Source: Bacteroides pyogenes_A (GTDB lineage Bacteria > Bacteroidota > Bacteroidia > Bacteroidales > Bacteroidaceae). Taken from it: 64,000 nt of DNA. This document shows positions 16,818 to 26,010 of this stretch, in pieces (position 1 is the stretch's first letter; every line of letters starts with the position of its first letter). The position numbers and the translations under genes are program-made. The stretch lies in assembly GCF_048595595.1 (NCBI RefSeq), contig NZ_CP184347.1; one strand, written 5' to 3'. The notes beneath the pieces are model-generated. The model worked only from the letters and a program-made list of their open reading frames with translations. It ran no database searches and was not told the DNA's origin.

Positions 16818-17600
16818 ATGAACGAAAGCAATATGGAAAACGAGAAAACACCCCTTTATGTCGCCTTTTCCACCCAAAAGGGCGGGGTCGGCAAAACCAC
16901 CTTTACCGTGCTGGCGGCAAGTTACCTCTATTACCTCAAAGGCTACGATGTGGCGGTGGTCGATTGCGACTACCCGCAACACTCCATTGCCGGGATGCGA
17001 AAGCGGGATGCCGAACAGGTCGGGGCTGATGAAGATTACAAGCGCATGGCGTATGAACAGTTTACCCGGCTGGGGAAGAAAGCCTACCCGGTGCTATGCA
17101 GTTCACCCGAAAAGGCGATTGCAACGGCTGACGAACATATAGCCGCCGGACACGTGCCGGATATTGTCTTTTTCGACCTGCCCGGCACGGTGAACAGCGA
17201 GGGCGTGATAAACTCCCTTGCGGGCATGGACTACATCTTCACCCCCATTTCAGCCGACAAGGTGGTGCTGGAAAGCAGCCTGTCGTTCGCAATGGCTATT
17301 CAAAAACTACTGGTGAGGAATGAAGCCTGCCGACTTGCCGGGCTGTACCTCTTTTGGAACATGGTGGACGGGCGGGAAAAAACAGACCTCTACACCGCCT
17401 ATGACAAGACCATTAAGGAATTGGAACTGCCGCTGATGAAAACCTTTATCCCCGATACCAAACGCTACAAAAAGGAACTGGTGGCAGATAAAAAGGCGGT
17501 GTTCCGCTCCACGCTCTTTCCCGCCAGCCGCCCGCTGGTAAGGGGAAGCAACTTGGAAGAACTGATAACTGAAATAGTGTACTACATCAAATTACAATGA
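16818..17600 (+). CDS. traA: TraA, ParA/MinD-type ATPase
   Basis: 260 residues. The deviant Walker A motif STQKGGVGKTTF lies near residue 19 and the Walker B-like IVFFDLPGTVNS near 115. It is the usual first gene of Bacteroides tra operons. ParA-type ATPases use nucleotide-dependent DNA binding to position DNA or protein complexes, so a role in bringing the ICE to the transfer machine or in partitioning the circular form is likely (inference). It is followed one base later by the DUF3408 gene. Confidence 0.88.
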   Translation: MNESNMENEKTPLYVAFSTQKGGVGKTTFTVLAASYLYYLKGYDVAVVDCDYPQHSIAGMRKRDAEQVGADEDYKRMAYEQFTRLGKKAYPVLCSSPEKAIATADEHIAAGHVPDIVFFDLPGTVNSEGVINSLAGMDYIFTPISADKVVLESSLSFAMAIQKLLVRNEACRLAGLYLFWNMVDGREKTDLYTAYDKTIKELELPLMKTFIPDTKRYKKELVADKKAVFRSTLFPASRPLVRGSNLEELITEIVYYIKLQ

Positions 17601-17601
17601 T

Positions 17602-18014
17602 ATGGCAAAGCAAAGCGGCGGGATGCCGAAGATAGACGAGGAGTTCATGAAAGAACTTATCTCGCAAGGTGTCCCCAGTAAACCAGTAAACAAGATAATA
17701 ATAAGACGAATAATGATGTACCGCAAGAAACACTAACAGAAACGGTGCAAGTAGAGAAACCGACACCCCGCAAGCGCAAGGGTGGAACGGGTGACTACCG
17801 GGAAACCTACTTTCAGAAAGTGGAACTGGCAGACCGACAGCCCTTGTACGTGAGCCGTACCACGCACGAGAAGCTGATGCGTATCGTGACGGTGATAGGC
17901 GGGCGCAAGGTAACGGTAAGCAGCTATGTAGAGAATATTCTACTGCGCCACTTCGAGCAATACCAAGATGAGATAAACACCCTGTATGAAAGTCAATTTC
18001 AAAAACCCGTATAA
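17602..18014 (+). pseudogene. traB: DUF3408 (TraB-like) gene with an apparent -1 frameshift
   Basis: The first frame opens with the family start AKQSGGMPKIDEEFMKELISQGVPSKP and stops at 17734-17736. The second frame is open from 17682 and encodes the conserved C-terminal part (YFQKVELADRQPLYVSRTTHEKLMRIV...VSSYVENILLRHFEQYQDEIN) to 18014. The two overlap between 17682 and 17733, near an ATAATAATA run. Joined, they give one normal DUF3408 protein of about 137 residues. The inner-element homologue at 43233 is intact. The shift may be a real mutation, a sequencing error or programmed. A separate GTG start at 17745 could still make the C-terminal domain. Confidence 0.7.
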
Positions 18015-18016
18015 CT

Positions 18017-18679
18017 ATGGTGGTCTATTGCATACTTACCGGGCTGGTGGTGTACTACCTTGCCTTATGGATTTGGTATCGCCATGCCGACAACCATACA
18101 CCAACGGACAAGGCGAATAATGCACCACTTCCACAAAGTCAAGTGAGCGACTACACGCTGATAGGCGAAAGCCGATACAAGGGTGGACTAATCGGGACAG
18201 CGCAGGACAAATCGGGACACCTCCCGCAAGCGGCTGAAAATGATACTATTTTTGCGCCGCAAGCTGACGTACAGCCGGAAGAAAACATTTCGGAAGCAGC
18301 AGCCGAAGCGGAAAAAACGCCCGGTTACGAGAATGACGAACCGGATTACGAGGACGAGGAAATAGCCGGGTACATGGACGGTGACGATGATACCGGGCGG
18401 GCTACGGGCGTGAGCTTCGATGAATTGGGCGAAGCGGTGCGCACGGCGAACGCCGACAACCCCACCGAAGCTGAACAGCGGCAAGCCGCCGGGACACTGG
18501 CAAGCATTGAAGGGACGAACCTCTACGATGCGGTGGTGGAGAACATCAACGGCGGGCTGGCAAAGGTGGCGGAACTGCTGGGACGCAACGAAGCGGAACT
18601 GGCTACGGCTGCTGTTCCTGCCGAAGCTGGCGGTACAAGCAAGGAACACGAAGCGTTCGACATGAACGATTTCCTATAA
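18017..18679 (+). CDS. TraD-like single-pass membrane protein of the tra operon
   Basis: 220 residues. One N-terminal membrane segment (VVYCILTGLVVYYLALWIWY) is followed by a long acidic, Ala/Glu-rich cytoplasmic or periplasmic tail. Residues ~120-200 look helical (VSFDELGEAVRTAN...YDAVVENINGGLAKVAELLG). By position after the DUF3408 gene it corresponds to TraC/TraD of other ICEs, but I cannot assign it firmly. Part of its coding sequence (18183-18223) is one of the 41-bp GGACAAAT repeats, read in frame as GLIGTAQDKSGHLP. Confidence 0.6.
   Translation: MVVYCILTGLVVYYLALWIWYRHADNHTPTDKANNAPLPQSQVSDYTLIGESRYKGGLIGTAQDKSGHLPQAAENDTIFAPQADVQPEENISEAAAEAEKTPGYENDEPDYEDEEIAGYMDGDDDTGRATGVSFDELGEAVRTANADNPTEAEQRQAAGTLASIEGTNLYDAVVENINGGLAKVAELLGRNEAELATAAVPAEAGGTSKEHEAFDMNDFL
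18183..18223 (+). repeat. Bipartite GGACAAAT repeat, copy C (inside a coding region)
   Basis: 38 of 41 bases match copy B at 16619. It is read through in frame by the TraD-like gene. Confidence 0.65.
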
Positions 18680-18759
18680 TATAATAATGTGTAACAATAT
18701 GAAGCAACGTGACTACGGTTGATTGGCAACCTGAAAACCAACAGACGGCATCCGTGCCG

Positions 18760-18782
18760 AACCACTAAAATTTCAAATTATT
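18760..18782 (+). promoter_or_regulatory. AAAATTTCAATTA-type leader box upstream of traE
   Basis: AACCACTAAAATTTCAAATTA lies 58 bases before the traE ATG, with one extra A compared with the other copies. The 160-base gap between the TraD-like gene and traE may hold a separate start point for the pore genes. Confidence 0.4.
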
Positions 18783-18839
18783 CACCAGCCGGGAAAGGCG
18801 GACTTCCCACCCGCCGCCCGGCATTAAAAACAAATCACA

Positions 18840-19136
18840 ATGAGAAAGAAAATCTTTTTGTCGGCGGCTATCCTTGCCGCTGCGGTAAGTGCCTACGCAC
18901 AGGGCAACGGGCAGGCGGGCATCACCGAAGCCACGAACCTAATCACAGGGTATTTCGACCCCGGAACAAAACTGGTGTACGCAATCGGGGCGGTCTGCGG
19001 CTTGATTGGCGGGGTAAAAGTGTATAACAAATTTTCAAGCGGCGACCCCGACACCTCAAAGACCGCCGCCAGTTGGTTCGGGGCGTGCATCTTCCTGATT
19101 GTCGCCGCCACTATCCTGCGGTCGTTCTTCCTCTAA
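18840..19136 (+). CDS. traE: TraE (DUF4134, VirB2/VirB3-like membrane protein)
   Basis: 98 residues. It has a signal-like N-terminus (RKKIFLSAAILAAAVSAYAQ), then a short loop with TEATNLITGYFDPGTK and two hydrophobic segments (LVYAIGAVCGLIGGVKVY; ASWFGACIFLIVAATILRSFFL). This pattern is DUF4134, the small pilin-like or pore membrane subunit that opens the mating-pore gene block. It is followed ten bases after its stop by traF. Confidence 0.88.
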   Translation: MRKKIFLSAAILAAAVSAYAQGNGQAGITEATNLITGYFDPGTKLVYAIGAVCGLIGGVKVYNKFSSGDPDTSKTAASWFGACIFLIVAATILRSFFL

Positions 19137-19146
19137 ACCAGCGGCT

Positions 19147-19482
19147 ATGTCTGAATATCCGGTAAACAGGGGTATCGGGAAGCCGGTGGAGTTCAAAGGG
19201 CTGAAAAGCCAGTACCTCTTTATCTTTTGCGGCGGCTTGCTTGCCGTCTTCGTGGTGTTCATCGTCCTGTTCATGGCAGGCGTGAACCAGTGGCTATGTA
19301 TCGGTTTCATCGTGTCGGCTTCGCTGCTGCTCGTGTGGCAGACGTTCCGGCTCAACGCACGGTACGGCACACACGGGCTGATGAAAGCAGCCGCACGCAA
19401 AAGACACCCACGCTTCATTATCAGCCGAAAGGCGATACCCCGGCTGTTCAACTACAAAAGAAGAAAGGAAGAAAGAACATGA
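19147..19482 (+). CDS. traF: TraF (DUF4133, VirB3-like)
   Basis: 111 residues from MSEYPVNRGIGKPVEFKGLK. An ORF start 48 bases upstream overlaps traE and is unlikely. Two adjacent membrane segments (YLFIFCGGLLAVFVVFIVLFMAG and LCIGFIVSASLLLVWQTF) precede a basic tail. VirB3-like proteins anchor the VirB4 ATPase at the inner membrane. The stop overlaps the traG start (ATGA). Confidence 0.88.
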   Translation: MSEYPVNRGIGKPVEFKGLKSQYLFIFCGGLLAVFVVFIVLFMAGVNQWLCIGFIVSASLLLVWQTFRLNARYGTHGLMKAAARKRHPRFIISRKAIPRLFNYKRRKEERT

Positions 19483-21992
19483 GGAATACATTAAAGGCTA
19501 CCACGCTGGAGAGGAAATTTCCACTTTTGGCGGTGGAGAACGGCTGCATCATTTCAAAGGATGCCGACATAACGGTGGCTTTCAGGGTGGAACTGCCCGA
19601 ACTGTTCACCGTCACCAGTGCCGAGTACGAAGCCATACATTCAGCGTGGTACAAGGCAATCAAGGTGTTGCCCGACTACTCCATAGTACACAAGCAGGAC
19701 TTCTTCATCAAGGAGAGCTACCAGCCCGACACCGAAAGGGACGAACTTAGTTTTTTAAGCCGCTCCTTTGAACGGCACTTCAATGAACGCCCGTTCCTGA
19801 ACCATTACTGCTACCTGTTCCTAACAAAGACAACAAGGGAGAGAAGCCGCCGACAGAGCGACTTCTCCACCCTCTGCCGGGACAGGATTGTCCCGCAGGA
19901 GATAACCGACAAGGAAGCGGCGGCAAAGTTCATCGAAGCGGTCGGGCAGTTCGAGCGCATTATGAACGACAGCGGTTTTGTCTCGCTTACCCGGCTGGCG
20001 GCATCGGAAATCACCGGGCAGGATGGAAAGGCGGGCATCATCGAGAAATACTTCTCGCTCTCGCAAACCGACACTACTTGCTTGAAAGACATCGGGCTGT
20101 ACCCGGAAGAAATGCGTGTCGGGGACGATATACTGTGCCTGCACACGCTCTCGGACGTGGAAGATTTGCCCGGAAAGGTCGGGACGGACTGCCGATTTGA
20201 GAAGCTGTCCACTGACCGGAGCGACTGCCGACTGTCATTTGCCGCCCCGGTGGGCGTGCTGTTGTCGTGTAACCACGTCTATAACCAGTTCATCTTCATA
20301 GACGACCACGCCGAAAACCTGAAGAACTTCGAGCAGACCGCACGGAATATGCAATCGCTCTCCCGCTACTCCCGTGCCAACCAAGTGAACAAGGAGTGGA
20401 TAGACGAGTACCTGAACGAAGCCCACAGCAAGGGGCTTATCTCGGTGCGCTGCCACTGCAACGTCATGGCATGGAGTGACGACAGGGACGAACTCAAACG
20501 CATACGCAACGATGTGGGAAGCCAGCTTGCGCTAATGGAGTGCAAACCACGCCACAACACCACCGACACGCCCACGCTCTTTTGGGCGGGCATACCCGGC
20601 AACGAAGCCGACTTCCCGGCAGAGGAAAGTTTCTACACGTTCTTGGGGCAGGCTCTCTGCCTGTTCGTGGAAGAAACGAACTACAAGAGTTCGCTTTCGC
20701 CGTTCGGTATCAAAATGGTGGACAGGGTGAGCGGTCGCCCGCTGCACATCGACATATCGGATTTGCCCATGAAGAAAGGCATCACCACTAACCGCAACAA
20801 GTTCATACTTGGGCCGAGTGGTAGCGGAAAGTCTTTCTTCACCAACCACATGGTGCGCCAGTATTACGAGCAGGGGGCGCACGTGCTGCTGGTCGATACG
20901 GGTAACAGCTACTTGGGGCTGTCCCAGCTTATCCACAACCGCACGCACGGCGAGGACGGGATTTATTTCACCTACACCAACGAGAACCCGATAGCGTTCA
21001 ACCCGTTCTATGTCGAGGACGGGGTATTTGACATCGAGAAAAAAGAGAGTATAAAAACACTTATACTCACCCTGTGGAAACGGGACGATGAAGCCCCCAA
21101 GCGGTCGGAAGAAGTGGCGTTGTCCAATGCGGTAAGTGCCTATATCGAACGTATCACGGGCGACAGGTCGGTAACGCCCTGCTTCAACACGTTCTACGAG
21201 TTTGTCCGGGATGATTACCGCCGACAGCTTGAACAGAAGAACGTCAGGGAAAAGGATTTTGACATCGACAACTTCCTGAACGTGCTTGAACCGTACTATC
21301 GTGGTGGTGAGTACGACTACCTGCTGAACTCCGACAAGGAGCTGGATTTGCTACATAAACGCTTCATAGTCTTTGAATTGGATAATATCAAAGACCACAA
21401 GATTTTATTCCCAATAACGATTATCATCATCATGGAAGCGTTCATCAATAAGATGCGCAAGTTAAAGGGTATAAGGAAGTTAATACTAATCGAGGAAGCG
21501 TGGAAAGCGATTGCATCGGCGAACATGGCAGACTACATAAAATATCTATATAAAACCGTCAGGAAGTATTTCGGGGAAGCGATTGTGGTAACGCAGGAAG
21601 TGGAAGATATTATTTCTTCGCCCATAGTGAAAGAGAGTATCATCAATAACTCGGACTGCAAGATTTTGTTAGACCAGCGAAAATATCTCAACAAGTTTGA
21701 CAGCATACAAAACCTCTTGGGACTGACCGACAAGGAGCGTTCGCAGATATTGTCTATCAACATGGCGAACCACCCCGGACGGAAGTACAAGGAAGTTTTC
21801 TTCTCGCTGGGCGGCACGCAGTCGGCGGTATATGCCACGGAAGTTTCGTTGGAAGAATACTACACGTTCACGACAGAGGAAAGCGAGAAAATGGAACTGT
21901 TCGCCCTCGCCGAGAAGCTGGGCGGCAACCTTGAACTGGCTATCAAGCGGCTTGCCGAAAGCAAACGCAATCCCCAATCATCAACAACTTAA
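19479..21992 (+). CDS. traG: TraG, VirB4-type conjugation ATPase
   Basis: 837 residues, full length. The N-terminal half is the CagE/VirB4 domain. The C-terminal ATPase has Walker A ILGPSGSGKSFFTNH near residue 450 and Walker B KLILIEEAWKAI near 665, followed by VRKYFGEAIVVTQEVEDI. It powers assembly of the mating pore and works with VirB3-like TraF and coupling protein MobC. Its ATG overlaps the traF stop. traI follows after 11 bases. Confidence 0.95.
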   Translation: MRNTLKATTLERKFPLLAVENGCIISKDADITVAFRVELPELFTVTSAEYEAIHSAWYKAIKVLPDYSIVHKQDFFIKESYQPDTERDELSFLSRSFERHFNERPFLNHYCYLFLTKTTRERSRRQSDFSTLCRDRIVPQEITDKEAAAKFIEAVGQFERIMNDSGFVSLTRLAASEITGQDGKAGIIEKYFSLSQTDTTCLKDIGLYPEEMRVGDDILCLHTLSDVEDLPGKVGTDCRFEKLSTDRSDCRLSFAAPVGVLLSCNHVYNQFIFIDDHAENLKNFEQTARNMQSLSRYSRANQVNKEWIDEYLNEAHSKGLISVRCHCNVMAWSDDRDELKRIRNDVGSQLALMECKPRHNTTDTPTLFWAGIPGNEADFPAEESFYTFLGQALCLFVEETNYKSSLSPFGIKMVDRVSGRPLHIDISDLPMKKGITTNRNKFILGPSGSGKSFFTNHMVRQYYEQGAHVLLVDTGNSYLGLSQLIHNRTHGEDGIYFTYTNENPIAFNPFYVEDGVFDIEKKESIKTLILTLWKRDDEAPKRSEEVALSNAVSAYIERITGDRSVTPCFNTFYEFVRDDYRRQLEQKNVREKDFDIDNFLNVLEPYYRGGEYDYLLNSDKELDLLHKRFIVFELDNIKDHKILFPITIIIIMEAFINKMRKLKGIRKLILIEEAWKAIASANMADYIKYLYKTVRKYFGEAIVVTQEVEDIISSPIVKESIINNSDCKILLDQRKYLNKFDSIQNLLGLTDKERSQILSINMANHPGRKYKEVFFSLGGTQSAVYATEVSLEEYYTFTTEESEKMELFALAEKLGGNLELAIKRLAESKRNPQSSTT

Positions 21993-22003
21993 AAATCAGG
22001 AAC

Positions 22004-22630
22004 ATGAAGAAAACAATTCTCCTTATGGCGGTATGCCTTTGCTTCATCGGCAAGGCGTCCGCCCAGTGGGTGGTGTCAGACCCCGGCAACTTGGCACAGG
22101 GTATCATCAATACCACCAAGCAGATAGTGCAGACTTCCACCACAGCCAAGAACACGCTGGACGGCTTCATGGAAGCGCAGAAGATTTTCCAGCAGGGTAA
22201 AAAATATTACGATGCGCTCAAAGCGGTGCATGACGTGGTTAAGGGCGGTGTCAAGGTGAAGAAGTCCATTGAACTGGTGGCGGAAATATCCGAAATCTAC
22301 GTGCGCAACTTCCAAAGTATGCTGGCAGACCCGAATTTCACGCCTGACGAACTGTCGGCAATATCGTTCGGCTATGCCAAGCTGATGTCGGAAAGCTCGG
22401 ACGTGTTGCAGGACTTGAAGAATGTAGTGAACATCACGGGTATGTCGCTGACGGATGCCGAACGGCTGGCTATTATTGATAATGCCTACCGAAGCCTATT
22501 GAATTACCGCAACCTCGTGAACTACTACACCCGCAAGAACATATCCGTGTCCTACCTGCGGGCAAAGAAGAAGAACGACACCGACCGGGTGCTGGCTCTC
22601 TACGGCTCGGCGGATGAACGCTACTGGTAA
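22004..22630 (+). CDS. traI: TraI (DUF4141) periplasmic pore protein
   Basis: 208 residues with a clear signal peptide (KKTILLMAVCLCFIGKASA-Q). The mature part is helical (GIINTTKQIVQTSTTAKNTLDGFMEAQKIFQQG) and resembles VirB5-like periplasmic components. It is placed between the VirB4 and VirB6-like genes, as in other Bacteroides tra operons. The exact role is not established. Confidence 0.85.
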   Translation: MKKTILLMAVCLCFIGKASAQWVVSDPGNLAQGIINTTKQIVQTSTTAKNTLDGFMEAQKIFQQGKKYYDALKAVHDVVKGGVKVKKSIELVAEISEIYVRNFQSMLADPNFTPDELSAISFGYAKLMSESSDVLQDLKNVVNITGMSLTDAERLAIIDNAYRSLLNYRNLVNYYTRKNISVSYLRAKKKNDTDRVLALYGSADERYW

Positions 22631-22643
22631 CATATAAATCGGC

Positions 22644-23645
22644 ATGCCTATGTTATTAGCAGCAGTGGATTTTGACAACCTGCACCAAGTGTTGCGGGTT
22701 CTTTACGATGAAATGATGCCCTTGTGCAGCAACATGACGGGGGTAGCGAAAGGGATAGCCGGGCTGGGGGCTTTGTTCTACGTGGCGGCAAAAGTGTGGC
22801 AGTCGCTCGCACGTGCCGAACCCATAGACGTGTACCCGCTCCTGCGTCCCTTTGCGCTGGGGCTGTGTATCATGTTTTTTCCAACATTCGTATTGGGTAC
22901 TATCAATACGGTATTGTCGCCAGTGGTGAAAGGGTGCAACCAGCTTATGGAAACACAGACTTTCGACATGAACGAGTACCGGGCGCAAAAAGACCGACTG
23001 GAATATGAAGCCCTGATGCGAAGCCCCGAAACGGCTTACCTCGCATCGGACGAGGAATTTGACAGGCAACTGGAAGAACTGGGCTGGTCGCCCTCCGACA
23101 TGGTGACTATGACGGGTATGTACATGGACAGGGCGGCGTACAATATCAAGAAGTCCGTCCGGGACTGGTTCAGGGAACTGTTGGAAATGCTCTTTCAGGC
23201 GGCGGGGCTGATTATAGACACGCTGCGCACGTTCTTCCTGATTGTGCTTTCGATACTGGGTCCGCTGGCGTTTGCGATTTCCGTCTATGACGATTTCCAA
23301 AGCACGCTGACCCAGTGGATTTCACGCTATATCTCCATTTACCTGTGGTTGCCCGTGTCCGACCTGTTCAGCAGCGTATTGGCACGCATACAAACGCTGA
23401 TGCTCCAAAAGGACATTCAGGAACTTTCAGACCCGAATTTCATTCCTGACGGGAGCAGCACCGTGTATGTAATCTTTATGATTATCGGCATCGTGGGCTA
23501 CTTCACCATTCCTACGGTGGCAAGCTGGATTGTGTCGGCTGGCGGCACGTCCGCCTATAACCGCAACGTGGCACGGGCGGGGTCAGTCGCCGGGGCTGCG
23601 GTCGGTGCGGCAAGCGGGAAAGTAACCGGGAAACTACTCAAATAA
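22644..23645 (+). CDS. traJ: TraJ, multi-pass VirB6-like membrane protein
   Basis: 333 residues with at least six hydrophobic segments (for example IAGLGALFYVAAKVW, FALGLCIMFFPTFVLGTI, TFFLIVLSILGPLAFAISVY, VYVIFMIIGIVGYFTIPTVASWIV). A central polar domain lies around 110-165 and a small Gly/Ala-rich tail follows. VirB6-like proteins form the inner-membrane part of the DNA channel. It is followed by a 127-base gap that holds three 23-bp repeats before traK. Confidence 0.9.
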   Translation: MPMLLAAVDFDNLHQVLRVLYDEMMPLCSNMTGVAKGIAGLGALFYVAAKVWQSLARAEPIDVYPLLRPFALGLCIMFFPTFVLGTINTVLSPVVKGCNQLMETQTFDMNEYRAQKDRLEYEALMRSPETAYLASDEEFDRQLEELGWSPSDMVTMTGMYMDRAAYNIKKSVRDWFRELLEMLFQAAGLIIDTLRTFFLIVLSILGPLAFAISVYDDFQSTLTQWISRYISIYLWLPVSDLFSSVLARIQTLMLQKDIQELSDPNFIPDGSSTVYVIFMIIGIVGYFTIPTVASWIVSAGGTSAYNRNVARAGSVAGAAVGAASGKVTGKLLK

Positions 23646-23654
23646 GACGGTTTC

Positions 23655-23723
23655 CACTCGGTAGCTACCTTGACCGTCACTTGGTAGCTACTTTGACAAT
23701 CTCTTGGTAGCTGCCTTGACAAA
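23655..23723 (+). repeat. Three imperfect 23-bp tandem repeats between traJ and traK
   Basis: Units 23655-23677, 23678-23700 and 23701-23723 share the core GGTAGCTNCNTTGAC. They start ten bases after the traJ stop, in the widest gap within the pore genes. Confidence 0.75.
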
Positions 23724-23772
23724 GGGGCTGCAATAGAAAGATTTTAGAAACATTATTAGAACATACAAGAAA

Positions 23773-24396
23773 ATGGAATTTAAATCATTAACGAACATCG
23801 AAACGAGTTTCCGGCAAATCCGGCTCTTTGCGCTGGTATTCATCTGCCTGTGCGCATTGGTGACGGGCTTTGCCGTGTGGAACTCGTACAGCTTCGCCGA
23901 AAAGCAGCGGCAGAAGATATACGTCCTCGACAACGGCAAAAGCCTGATGCTGGCACTTTCGCAGGATTTATCACAGAACAGACCCGTGGAAGCCAAATCG
24001 CACGTGCGGCGTTTCCACGAGCTTTTCTTCACGCTCTCGCCCGACAAGGGGGCCATCGAAAGTAACATCAAACGCTCGCTGTTCCTCGCCGACAAGACCG
24101 CTTTCAACTATTACAAGGACTTGGCGGAAAAGGGGTACTACAACCGGGTGATTTCCGGAAACGTCACGCAGACGGTGGAGATTGACAGCGTGAAGTGCGA
24201 CTTCGACCAGTACCCCTACAAGGTGAACACCTACGCCCGCCAGTTGATTGTCCGGGAAAGCAGCCTGACGGTGCGCAGCCTTGTGACCTCGTGCCGCCTG
24301 CTCAACGCCACACGGAGCGACAACAACCCGCACGGCTTCATCATCGAAGCGTTCACCATTACCGAGAACAAGGATTTGCAAACCGTCAAGAGGTAG
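23773..24396 (+). CDS. traK: TraK, VirB8-like pore protein
   Basis: 207 residues. A short cytoplasmic front (EFKSLTNIETSFRQIR), one membrane segment (LFALVFICLCALVTGFAVW) and a periplasmic domain with FFTLSPDKGAIESNIKRSLFLAD follow the VirB8 plan. VirB8 proteins nucleate the transport channel across the periplasm. It is followed four bases later by traL. Confidence 0.9.
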   Translation: MEFKSLTNIETSFRQIRLFALVFICLCALVTGFAVWNSYSFAEKQRQKIYVLDNGKSLMLALSQDLSQNRPVEAKSHVRRFHELFFTLSPDKGAIESNIKRSLFLADKTAFNYYKDLAEKGYYNRVISGNVTQTVEIDSVKCDFDQYPYKVNTYARQLIVRESSLTVRSLVTSCRLLNATRSDNNPHGFIIEAFTITENKDLQTVKR

Positions 24397-24400
24397 CCTT

Positions 24401-24697
24401 ATGGAGAGAAAACGAAACTATATCGAAAAGGTGCAGGACTGGGCGGACGACTGCCTGCGCCGAATGTGCGGACGGATTACGCCGGGCAAAAGGCTGGCGG
24501 TTATCCTCGTGATGTTCTTCTTTTTCGGCGGCTTGTCTATCTACATCACCGTTTCATCAATCTACAATATCGGGAAACGGGACGGCAGGCGGCTGCAAAT
24601 AGAACATATCAAACAACTGCCATTGCAAGGCAATGACACAATCAACAGTATCAACCCCTTAAACAGACCGGAATATGGAAGAAGTACAGAAGAATGA
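24401..24697 (+). CDS. traL: TraL, small membrane protein
   Basis: 98 residues. A basic front (ERKRNYIEKVQDWADDCLRR) precedes one membrane segment (RLAVILVMFFFFGGLSIYITV) and a short periplasmic tail. It is a constant member of Bacteroides tra operons between traK and traM. It overlaps traM by 23 bases, so translation is probably coupled. No catalytic motif is seen. Confidence 0.85.
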   Translation: MERKRNYIEKVQDWADDCLRRMCGRITPGKRLAVILVMFFFFGGLSIYITVSSIYNIGKRDGRRLQIEHIKQLPLQGNDTINSINPLNRPEYGRSTEE

Positions 24698-26000
24698 GAA
24701 CGGTACGACCGTACCGCAGGCGGACAGGAAGCCTGAAAAGGAAAAGAAGCCCAAACGGGAACTGACACCCCAACAGGTACAGCAGCGCAGGAAAATGATA
24801 GTCTTCCCGCTGATGTTCCTTGCCTTTGCCGGGTGCATGTACCTGATATTCGCCCCCTCCGGCAAAGAGGACGTGAACGTGGAGAGCGTGGGCGGCTTCA
24901 ATGCCGACATACCCCTGCCCGCAGAGGACGGGATTATAGCCGACAAGCAAAAGGCTTACGAGCAGGCGATGCTGAACCGCAAACAGCAGGACAAGATACA
25001 ATCCTTGCAGGACTTCGGTTTCACGGGGGACGATGAAACGGAAGAACCGCAAGCGGAAATCGACCTGATGCCGGAAGAAGATCCGAAGCCACAAAGGGGC
25101 GGCGGTGCTTCTTATTCGGCAAACGCTTACCGGGACATCAACCGCCAATTAAGCACGTTCTACGAAACGCCCCCTGTGGACGAGGAAAAAGAGGACTTGA
25201 AGCGGCAGGTGGCGGAACTGACCGACCGACTGCAACAACAGCAGAATGCCACGCCTACGGCTGACGACCAAATGGCACTCTTGGAAAAATCCTACGAACT
25301 GGCGGCAAAGTACATGAATGACGGCGGGCAGAACGGGCAAACGGCACAAGTACCTGTTGCCGGGACTGTCACCCAAAAGCCGCAAGCCCAGCCCGTGCAG
25401 GCTATCCGGGAAACGACCGTATCGGGATTGCAGCAGCCCATGAGCGATGCCGACTTTATCCGTGCTTACAGCCAGCCACGAAACTACGGATTCAACACGG
25501 CGGTAGGCATGGGCTACGCTATGGGCAGGAACACGATAGCCGCCTGCATCCACCAAGACCAAACGCTGACGGACGGACAGGAGGTGAAACTCCGGCTGCT
25601 TGAACCTATGCAGGCAGGGAACATAGTCGTGCCGAAGAATACCCTTGTGGCGGGTACGGCAAAGGTGCAGGGCGAACGGCTCGACATACTGGTGTCCTCG
25701 ATTGAGTACGCTGGCAACATCATCCCGGTGGAACTTGCCGTGTTCGACACGGACGGGCAAAAGGGGCTTTCCGTCCCGTCCTCTATGGAGCAGGAAGCGT
25801 TCAACGAAGCTATGGCGAATATCGGAAGCGGGCTGGGTACAAGCATTTCCTTTGCACGGAGTGCCGGGCAGCAGGTGGCTATGGACGTGACAAGGGGCTT
25901 GCTGCAAGGAACGTCCGGCTATCTTGCGAAAAAGTTCAGGACAGTAAAAGTAAAGCTGAAAGCCGGGTACAAGGTGATGCTTTACGCCAAACAACAATAA
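24675..26000 (+). CDS. traM: TraM, VirB10-like pore protein
   Basis: 441 residues. A charged cytoplasmic front (RKPEKEKKPKRELTPQQVQQRR) precedes one membrane segment near 36-55 and a Gln/Pro-rich periplasmic linker with a short coiled coil (DLKRQVAELTDRLQQQQ). The C-terminal TrbI/VirB10-like domain starts near 280 (RNTIAACIHQDQTLTDGQEVKLRLLE). It spans the envelope and links the inner- and outer-membrane parts of the channel with TraN and TraO. Confidence 0.9.
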   Translation: MEEVQKNENGTTVPQADRKPEKEKKPKRELTPQQVQQRRKMIVFPLMFLAFAGCMYLIFAPSGKEDVNVESVGGFNADIPLPAEDGIIADKQKAYEQAMLNRKQQDKIQSLQDFGFTGDDETEEPQAEIDLMPEEDPKPQRGGGASYSANAYRDINRQLSTFYETPPVDEEKEDLKRQVAELTDRLQQQQNATPTADDQMALLEKSYELAAKYMNDGGQNGQTAQVPVAGTVTQKPQAQPVQAIRETTVSGLQQPMSDADFIRAYSQPRNYGFNTAVGMGYAMGRNTIAACIHQDQTLTDGQEVKLRLLEPMQAGNIVVPKNTLVAGTAKVQGERLDILVSSIEYAGNIIPVELAVFDTDGQKGLSVPSSMEQEAFNEAMANIGSGLGTSISFARSAGQQVAMDVTRGLLQGTSGYLAKKFRTVKVKLKAGYKVMLYAKQQ

Positions 26001-26010
26001 CCATTTTATC

